Shown piece after piece: positions 58,973-64,000 of a stretch of DNA of 64,000 nucleotides. The DNA is from Mycolicibacterium baixiangningiae (GTDB lineage Bacteria > Actinomycetota > Actinomycetes > Mycobacteriales > Mycobacteriaceae), in contig NZ_CP066218.1 in NCBI RefSeq assembly GCF_016313185.1, positions 2,666,001 through 2,730,000 on the forward strand. The letters are read 5' to 3'. Position 1 is the stretch's first letter. Each line of letters opens with the position of its first letter. The notes under the pieces were generated by a model. That model did no database searches and had not been told where the DNA came from. It saw nothing but the letters and a program-made list of their open reading frames with translations. A program made the position numbers and the translations under genes.

Positions 58973-59408
58973 CAGCGATCCTCCATGCGTGCACGATGCG
59001 TTCGACACCGTCGTCGTCGGTGAACAGCGGCATGGTGGTCAACTCCATCTCCATACCCACCTTCAGATCGGCGGCCAACGTCCCCTCGACCACCTTGCCG
59101 AGCACGATCAGGCCTTCCTCGGCCAGCTCGACGGCGGCAACGGCGAAGGGCGCGAACGGATCTGGCGACGGGTAGGGCGGCGGGGGTGCGTAGCGGTTCT
59201 CGGTGTAGCTCCACAGCTTCCCGCGTCGGGACAGCGGAACCTGCGCGAGCTCATCGCCGTCACATCCGGGGTTCGGGCAGTTGTTGGCCCGCGGCGGGAA
59301 GACGTAGGTCCCGCACTGATGGCATTTGCCGCCGATCAGACGGGCCCCGCCGGACCCTTCGGTGGCGAACCAGCCGTCGATCGCCGGTTGCGTGGAAGCT
59401 GCTGACAC
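58965..59408 (-). CDS. DUF35 OB-fold / zinc-ribbon protein
   Basis: 147 residues. N-terminal rubredoxin-like zinc ribbon CHQCGTYVFPPRANNCPNPGC, then an OB-fold (GKLWSYTENRYAPP, PLFTDDDG). DUF35 partners bind thiolase-like proteins and acyl-CoA. Corresponds to Rv1628c. GTG 59408 gives the conserved N-terminus; the open frame beyond it overlaps the opposite reading of the hydrolase gene and is a shadow. Confidence 0.88.
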   Translation of the reverse strand: MSAASTQPAIDGWFATEGSGGARLIGGKCHQCGTYVFPPRANNCPNPGCDGDELAQVPLSRRGKLWSYTENRYAPPPPYPSPDPFAPFAVAAVELAEEGLIVLGKVVEGTLAADLKVGMEMELTTMPLFTDDDGVERIVHAWRIADA

Positions 59409-59454
59409 GCGGTCAGCGTACCCAGACGCGGGGCAAAACTGAAACGTGTTCCAG

Positions 59455-60129
59455 TCAGCGGGCGGCCGCGTCGAGCAGGATGCGCAGCAGATCGTCGGGG
59501 TTGTCGCGCATGAGGTTGTGCTTGCCGTCGAGTTCGTGCACCGTCCACGCCGGGTCGTCGCGCACGCGCTCAAAGGATTGCCGCAGGGGCGATTCGCCCG
59601 GCCAGTCCAGTGCGTAGACGTAGTCGCGCCGGCGGACGCCGTTGCCGTCGCCGGTGAGGCTGATCCGTTGCAACAGCGAAGCCAGCGGATGCGCGGAGGC
59701 CCGGTCGTCGAAGAACGGCAGCGCCGGAACGCCGTAGCCGGTGTCGTCGACGCCGAGATACCACTGCCTTTCCTCGTCGTTGACCAGATCCCAGCAGGAT
59801 TCGCCGTCGCGCGGGACGAGGGCGTCGAGGTACACGAGGGCGTCGATCCGGCCGGGCATCCGGTCGGCGACGGCGGTGATGACCATGCCGCCGTAGCTGT
59901 GCCCGACGAGTACCAATTCGTCGTCGTCGGGGATGGCCGCCACGGCGGCGCACATATCCGCGATGTGAGTGTTGAGGTTGACTCCGGCATGAGCGAGGTG
60001 GGCCCGCTCGGCGATGCCGGTGAGCGTGTAAGCCAGCGCGCGGTGTCCGTGCCCGCGCAGCGCGTCGACGAGGTCGTCGAAACACCACGCGCCGTGGCAG
60101 GCGCCGGGGACGAGGACGAAGGTGGTCAT
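59455..60129 (-). CDS. Alpha/beta hydrolase (esterase/hydroxynitrile lyase-like)
   Basis: 224 residues. N-terminal FVLVPGACHGAWCF oxyanion region, nucleophile elbow VGHSYGGMV, and the C-terminal His in ELDGKHNLMRDNP. Resembles the small plant-esterase/salicylate-binding type. ATG 60129 preferred over GTG 60138. Divergent from the LysR gene 71 bp away, so it is a likely target of that regulator. Substrate unknown. Confidence 0.85.
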   Translation of the reverse strand: MTTFVLVPGACHGAWCFDDLVDALRGHGHRALAYTLTGIAERAHLAHAGVNLNTHIADMCAAVAAIPDDDELVLVGHSYGGMVITAVADRMPGRIDALVYLDALVPRDGESCWDLVNDEERQWYLGVDDTGYGVPALPFFDDRASAHPLASLLQRISLTGDGNGVRRRDYVYALDWPGESPLRQSFERVRDDPAWTVHELDGKHNLMRDNPDDLLRILLDAAAR

Positions 60130-60186
60130 GGAGTCCACGCTGCGTGAGTGTCTTGCATAAGTCCAATACCGATTCGCGCCGAAAAC

Positions 60187-60192
60187 TATTGT
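60187..60192 (+). promoter_or_regulatory. Putative -10 hexamer TATTGT for lysR
   Basis: TATTGT is followed by 8 bases and the ATG at 60201, the leaderless pattern. It supports ATG 60201 over the TTG two codons upstream. Confidence 0.4.
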
Positions 60193-60200
60193 GATTGGTT

Positions 60201-61091
60201 ATGGAATTGCGTCAGCTGGAGTACTTCCTCGCCGTCGCGGAGGAGGCCAATTTCACCCGGGCCGCCGAGCGGGTGCATGTGGCGCAGCCCGCGGTGAGCG
60301 CGCAGATCGCCCGGCTGGAGCGCGAACTGGGACAGCCGCTGCTCGACCGTGCGCGGCGTCGAGTGCGCCTCACCGCCGCGGGTGCCGCCCTGTTGCCGCA
60401 CGCCCGGGCCGCGCTGACCGCCGTCGCCAGTGCGCGCCTCGCGGTCGAGGAGCTCGCCGGGCTGGTCCGCGGGTCGGTGGTGATCGGCACGGTCACCGCG
60501 CACAACCTCGACATGCCGGCTCTGCTGGCCGACTTCCACACCGCTCATCCCGGGGTGGAGATCACGTTGAGCACCGCGGAGTCCGATCGGCTGGTCGCGG
60601 GTGTGCGATCTGGACACTTCGATCTCGTGATCGCGTCGGTGGGGACCGACGAGGTGCCCGACGGCCTCGCGGTCGACGTCACCACCGACGAGGCGATCTA
60701 CGCCGCGGTGGGCCGTGACGACCCGTGGCGGGACGTCCCGTCGGTGCCGGTGACGGCGCTCGCGGACCGGTCTCTGATCGCGCTGCCGCAGGGCACCGGC
60801 CTGCGCCACCGGCTCGACGAGGCCTTCGCCGCCGCGGGTCTGACAGCGCGGATCGCGTTCGAGGCCAGCACTCCGCAGGAACTGGCCGACCTCGCGGCAC
60901 ACGGGCTCGGCGTCGCGATCGTGCCGCAATCGGTGTCGTGCAACCGGGCCGACCTGCATCCCGTCGCGATCACTCCGGAGCTGCGGGGACGCCTCGTGCT
61001 GGCGTGGCGCGCGAGTGGACCGGTCAGTCCCGCGGCGCGGGCGCTCATCGGCATGGCCCGGGAGCGTCTGCGTGTCGGCGGGGTTGCCTAG
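60201..61091 (+). CDS. LysR-family transcriptional regulator
   Basis: 296 residues. N-terminal winged HTH (MELRQLEYFLAVAEEANFTRAA, then VAQPAVSAQIARLERELG) and a C-terminal periplasmic-binding-like effector domain. Divergent arrangement with the alpha/beta hydrolase is the classical LysR layout. Effector unknown. The stop is 10 bp before polA. Confidence 0.92.
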   Translation: MELRQLEYFLAVAEEANFTRAAERVHVAQPAVSAQIARLERELGQPLLDRARRRVRLTAAGAALLPHARAALTAVASARLAVEELAGLVRGSVVIGTVTAHNLDMPALLADFHTAHPGVEITLSTAESDRLVAGVRSGHFDLVIASVGTDEVPDGLAVDVTTDEAIYAAVGRDDPWRDVPSVPVTALADRSLIALPQGTGLRHRLDEAFAAAGLTARIAFEASTPQELADLAAHGLGVAIVPQSVSCNRADLHPVAITPELRGRLVLAWRASGPVSPAARALIGMARERLRVGGVA

Positions 61092-61094
61092 AGT
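61089..61094 (+). promoter_or_regulatory. Putative -10 hexamer TAGAGT for polA
   Basis: TAGAGT overlaps the lysR stop codon and is 7 bases before the polA GTG, fitting a leaderless polA transcript. Confidence 0.35.
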
Positions 61095-61101
61095 TGAGGC
61101 C

Positions 61102-63861
61102 GTGAGCCCAGCCAGTACCGCGACCAACAAGACGGCGACCAACAAGACGGCCACCAACAAGAAGACGGCCGCCGCACCCGCGGACGACAAGCCGACACTG
61201 ATGCTGCTGGACGGCAACTCACTGGCGTACCGCGCCTTCTACGCGCTACCCGCGGAGAACTTCAAGACCCAGGGCGGGCTGACCACCAACGCGGTCTACG
61301 GATTCACCGCGATGCTGATCAACCTGCTCCGCGACGAGAAGCCCACCCATGTGGCCGCCGCCTTCGACGTGTCCCGCAAGACGTTCCGCGTCGACAAGTA
61401 CCCCGAGTACAAAGCCGGCCGGTCCTCGACGCCGGATGAGTTCCGCGGCCAGATCGACATCACCAAAGAGGTGCTCGTCGCGCTGGGCATCGCCGTGCTC
61501 GCCGAGCCCGGCTTCGAGGCCGACGACATCATCGCCACGCTCGCCACCCAGGCCGAAACCGAGGGATTCCGGGTGCTCGTCGTCACCGGGGATCGCGACG
61601 CACTACAACTCGTCAGCGATGACGTGACGGTGCTCTACCCCCGCAAGGGGGTCAGCGAACTGACCCGGTTCACCCCGGAGGCGGTGGTCGAGAAGTACGG
61701 GCTCACTCCGCTGCAGTATCCGGATTTCGCGGCGCTGCGGGGCGATCCGAGCGACAACCTGCCGGGCATCCCAGGTGTGGGGGAGAAGACCGCGACCAAG
61801 TGGATCGCCGAATACGGGTCATTGCAGGCCCTCGTGGACAACGTCGATCAGGTCAAGGGCAAGGTCGGTGACGCGCTCCGGGCGAATCTGTCGCATGTCG
61901 TGCTCAACCGGGAGCTCACCGACCTCGTCAAGGACGTTCCGCTGCCCCATACGCCCGACACCCTGCGGGTGCAGCCGTGGAACCGCGACCAGATCCACCG
62001 CCTGTTCGACGACCTCGAATTCCGGGTCCTGCGGGACCGGCTGTTCGAGACGCTGGTGGCGGTCGAACCCGAGGTGGAACACGGGTTCGACGTGCGTGGC
62101 AAGGCACTGGAACGCGGTGAGCTCGCGGCCTGGTTGTCCGAACACAGCCTCGGCAACCGGTTCGGACTAGCGGTCGTCGGTACGCACTTGGCCTACGACG
62201 CCGACGCCACCGCGCTGGCCATCGTGGCCGCCGACGGCGACGGCCGCTACATCGACACCACCTCTCTCGACCCGGACGACGAGGCGGCGCTCGCGTCGTG
62301 GCTCGCCGACCCGGGGCCGCCCAAGGCGCTGCACGAGGCGAAGCTGGCCATCCACGATCTGGCGGGCCGCGGATGGAAGCTCGCCGGAGTCACCTCCGAC
62401 ACCGCGCTCGCCGCCTACATCGTGCGGCCCGGGCAGCGCAGCTTCAGCCTGGACGACCTGTCACTGCGCTACCTGCGCCGTGAACTCCGCGCGGACAACC
62501 CTGCACAACAACAGCTTTCGCTACTCGACGACAGTGACGGCGGCGACGACCAGGCCGTGCAGACGTTAATCCTGCGCGCGGTCGCGGTGCTCGACCTCGC
62601 CGACGCCCTCGACGAGGAACTCGCGCGTATCGACTCGTCCTCACTGCTCGGGCGCATGGAGCTGCCGGTGCAGCGCGTGCTCGCCGAGCTGGAGCACAAC
62701 GGCATCGCCGTCGACATCGATCAGCTGCGTCAACTCCAGAGTGAGTTCGGCGACCTGATCCGCGACGCTGCGGAGGCGGCTTACGCGGTGATCGGCAAAC
62801 AGATCAACCTCGGGTCGCCCAAACAGCTGCAGGCAGTGCTGTTCGACGAACTCGAGATGCCCAAGACCAAGAAGACCAAGACCGGATACACCACCGACGC
62901 GGACGCCCTGCAGTCACTGTTCGACAAGACGGGCCACCCGTTCCTGCAGCACATGTTGGCGCATCGCGACGCCACCCGGCTCAAGGTCACCGTCGACGGG
63001 CTGTTGAACTCGGTGGCCTCCGACGGCCGGATCCACACGACGTTCAACCAGACGATCGCCGCGACCGGCCGGTTGTCGTCGACAGAGCCGAATCTGCAGA
63101 ACATCCCGATCCGCACCGAGGCGGGCCGGCGCATCCGCGACGCATTCGTGGTGGGTGACGGATACACCGAACTCATGACGGCCGACTACAGCCAGATCGA
63201 GATGCGCATCATGGCGCACCTGTCCCAGGATGCCGGTCTCATCGAGGCGTTCAACACCGGGGAGGACCTGCACTCGTTCGTCGCGTCGCGGGCGTTCGAC
63301 GTCCCGATCGACGAGGTGACGCCGGATCTGCGTCGCCGCGTCAAGGCGATGTCCTACGGCTTGGCCTACGGGTTGAGCGCCTACGGGCTGGCCGCGCAGC
63401 TCAAGATCTCCACCGAAGAGGCCAAGGTCCAGATGGACCAGTACTTCGCGCGCTTCGGCGGCATCCGCGACTACCTCCGCGACGTCGTCGACCAGGCCCG
63501 CAAGGACGGCTACACCTCGACGGTGTTCGGTCGTCGGCGGTACCTGCCCGAACTCGACAGCAGCAACCGCAATGTCCGCGAGGCTGCGGAGCGGGCCGCG
63601 CTCAACGCCCCGATCCAGGGCAGCGCCGCCGACATCATCAAGGTCGCGATGATCAACGTCGATCAGGCGATCAAGGACGCCGGGCTCAAGTCCCGCATGC
63701 TGCTGCAGGTGCACGACGAGCTGTTGTTCGAGGTCGCCGACGGGGAGCGCGACACACTCGACGAGTTGGTCCGCGACAAGATGGGCAGCGCCTACCCGCT
63801 CGACGTTCCGCTCGAGGTCAGCGTCGGATACGGCCGCAGCTGGGACGCTGCGGCGCACTGA
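61102..63861 (+). CDS. polA: DNA polymerase I
   Basis: Repair and Okazaki-fragment polymerase, about 919 residues. Order: short low-complexity N-terminus with three TATNK repeats; 5'-nuclease domain (LLDGNSLAYRAFYA, EADDIIATLA, GVGEKTATKW); a degenerate 3'-5' exonuclease-like domain, which in mycobacterial PolA lacks proofreading residues; family A polymerase with YSQIEMRIMAHL, KAMSYGLAYGL and QVHDELLFEV. GTG 61102 gives the start closest to the known mycobacterial N-terminus. Confidence 0.97.
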   Translation: MSPASTATNKTATNKTATNKKTAAAPADDKPTLMLLDGNSLAYRAFYALPAENFKTQGGLTTNAVYGFTAMLINLLRDEKPTHVAAAFDVSRKTFRVDKYPEYKAGRSSTPDEFRGQIDITKEVLVALGIAVLAEPGFEADDIIATLATQAETEGFRVLVVTGDRDALQLVSDDVTVLYPRKGVSELTRFTPEAVVEKYGLTPLQYPDFAALRGDPSDNLPGIPGVGEKTATKWIAEYGSLQALVDNVDQVKGKVGDALRANLSHVVLNRELTDLVKDVPLPHTPDTLRVQPWNRDQIHRLFDDLEFRVLRDRLFETLVAVEPEVEHGFDVRGKALERGELAAWLSEHSLGNRFGLAVVGTHLAYDADATALAIVAADGDGRYIDTTSLDPDDEAALASWLADPGPPKALHEAKLAIHDLAGRGWKLAGVTSDTALAAYIVRPGQRSFSLDDLSLRYLRRELRADNPAQQQLSLLDDSDGGDDQAVQTLILRAVAVLDLADALDEELARIDSSSLLGRMELPVQRVLAELEHNGIAVDIDQLRQLQSEFGDLIRDAAEAAYAVIGKQINLGSPKQLQAVLFDELEMPKTKKTKTGYTTDADALQSLFDKTGHPFLQHMLAHRDATRLKVTVDGLLNSVASDGRIHTTFNQTIAATGRLSSTEPNLQNIPIRTEAGRRIRDAFVVGDGYTELMTADYSQIEMRIMAHLSQDAGLIEAFNTGEDLHSFVASRAFDVPIDEVTPDLRRRVKAMSYGLAYGLSAYGLAAQLKISTEEAKVQMDQYFARFGGIRDYLRDVVDQARKDGYTSTVFGRRRYLPELDSSNRNVREAAERAALNAPIQGSAADIIKVAMINVDQAIKDAGLKSRMLLQVHDELLFEVADGERDTLDELVRDKMGSAYPLDVPLEVSVGYGRSWDAAAH
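61117..61161. repeat. Three 15-bp tandem repeats at the polA 5' end
   Basis: Each unit encodes TATNK (61117-61131, 61132-61146, 61147-61161); the DNA copies differ at only a few bases. In-frame changes in unit number would not break the gene. The segment is a lysine-rich, probably disordered tail ahead of the nuclease domain. Confidence 0.75.
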
Positions 63862-63862
63862 C

Positions 63863-64000
63863 GTGACGGTGCACCCGTTCGACGAGGCGATCGAGCTCGA
63901 ACCCGTAGGCGAGAGCGGTGTGTTGCGCGGCCGTACCCGGCCGGACTGGGCCAACATGGTCGGTCCTTTCGGCGGGATGACCGCCGCCGTGATGTTGCGT
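63863..64000 (+). CDS. Acyl-CoA thioesterase-like protein (3'-truncated by window edge)
   Basis: 46 codons are visible from a GTG one base after the polA stop. The segment with RPDWANMVGPFGGMTAAVML is the first hot-dog strand/helix of TesB-type (4HBT_3) thioesterases. In M. tuberculosis I recall rpsA next to polA, so a thioesterase here is a local difference. The rest lies outside the window. Confidence 0.6.
   Translation, partial: MTVHPFDEAIELEPVGESGVLRGRTRPDWANMVGPFGGMTAAVMLR

Noticed and set aside
59456..59990. An N-terminal extension of the DUF35 gene
   Set aside because: It overlaps the alpha/beta hydrolase gene on the same strand in another frame and is not DUF35-like; the zinc-ribbon protein starts at 59408.

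Overview
The window is from a fast-growing mycobacterium (Mycolicibacterium-like). The evidence is high GC, many GTG starts with 4-bp stop/start overlaps, and a gene order that, from memory, follows M. tuberculosis Rv1599 (hisD) to Rv1629 (polA). No species can be named from the sequence alone. Several blocks are inserted into that backbone and differ from what I remember of M. tuberculosis: gltBD, an amino-acid ABC transporter with a two-component system, a DUF2339/Dps block, a putative guanidino-compound catabolic cluster, a 13E12-family HNH gene, a lipase, a branched-chain amino-acid transporter and an orphan SigH-like sigma factor.

Layout. 1-6.2 kb: his operon hisD(partial)-hisC-hisB-hisH-hisA/priA-impA-hisF-hisI, with a convergent bcpB peroxiredoxin. 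6.7-14.6 kb: trpE-membrane protein-trpC-trpB-trpA-lgt. The lgt gene has a very long, repetitive, acidic C-terminal extension. 14.7-24 kb: two small membrane proteins, gltB-gltD, pyk and a TesB thioesterase. 24-30.8 kb (minus strand): cydA-cydB-cydD-cydC, a DUF4190-like protein after cydC, and an HdeD-like protein. 31-35.4 kb: amino-acid ABC transporter plus histidine kinase and response regulator in one apparent operon. 35.4-39.8 kb: DUF2339 protein, Dps, SRPBCC protein, FAD oxidoreductase. 39.8-41.1 kb (minus): Rv1625c-type membrane adenylyl cyclase. 41.2-46.7 kb: PucR-type regulator divergent from a ureohydrolase, a ThDP enzyme and a sodium/solute symporter. 46.7-49.6 kb: 13E12-family HNH gene with an SOS box, and a lipase. 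49.6-55.6 kb: tRNA-Leu(CAA), pdtaR, livK-livH-livM-livG-livF. 55.7-57.7 kb: orphan membrane protein, ECF sigma factor, and a fragment-like acyl-CoA dehydrogenase gene. 57.7-64 kb: thiolase-like and DUF35 pair, alpha/beta hydrolase, LysR regulator, polA, and the start of a thioesterase.

How the genes work together. The his and trp clusters share PriA, which in actinobacteria serves both pathways; no trpF or trpD is present here. GltBD supplies glutamate. CydABDC builds cytochrome bd. The PucR/ureohydrolase/ThDP enzyme/symporter cluster looks like uptake and breakdown of a guanidino compound, by inference. Several genes (bcpB, hisA, pyk, polA, lysR, 13E12) have a TANNNT hexamer 7-8 bases before the start codon, the arrangement expected for leaderless transcripts. 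The longest stretch without a gene is about 270 bp (56860-57128).
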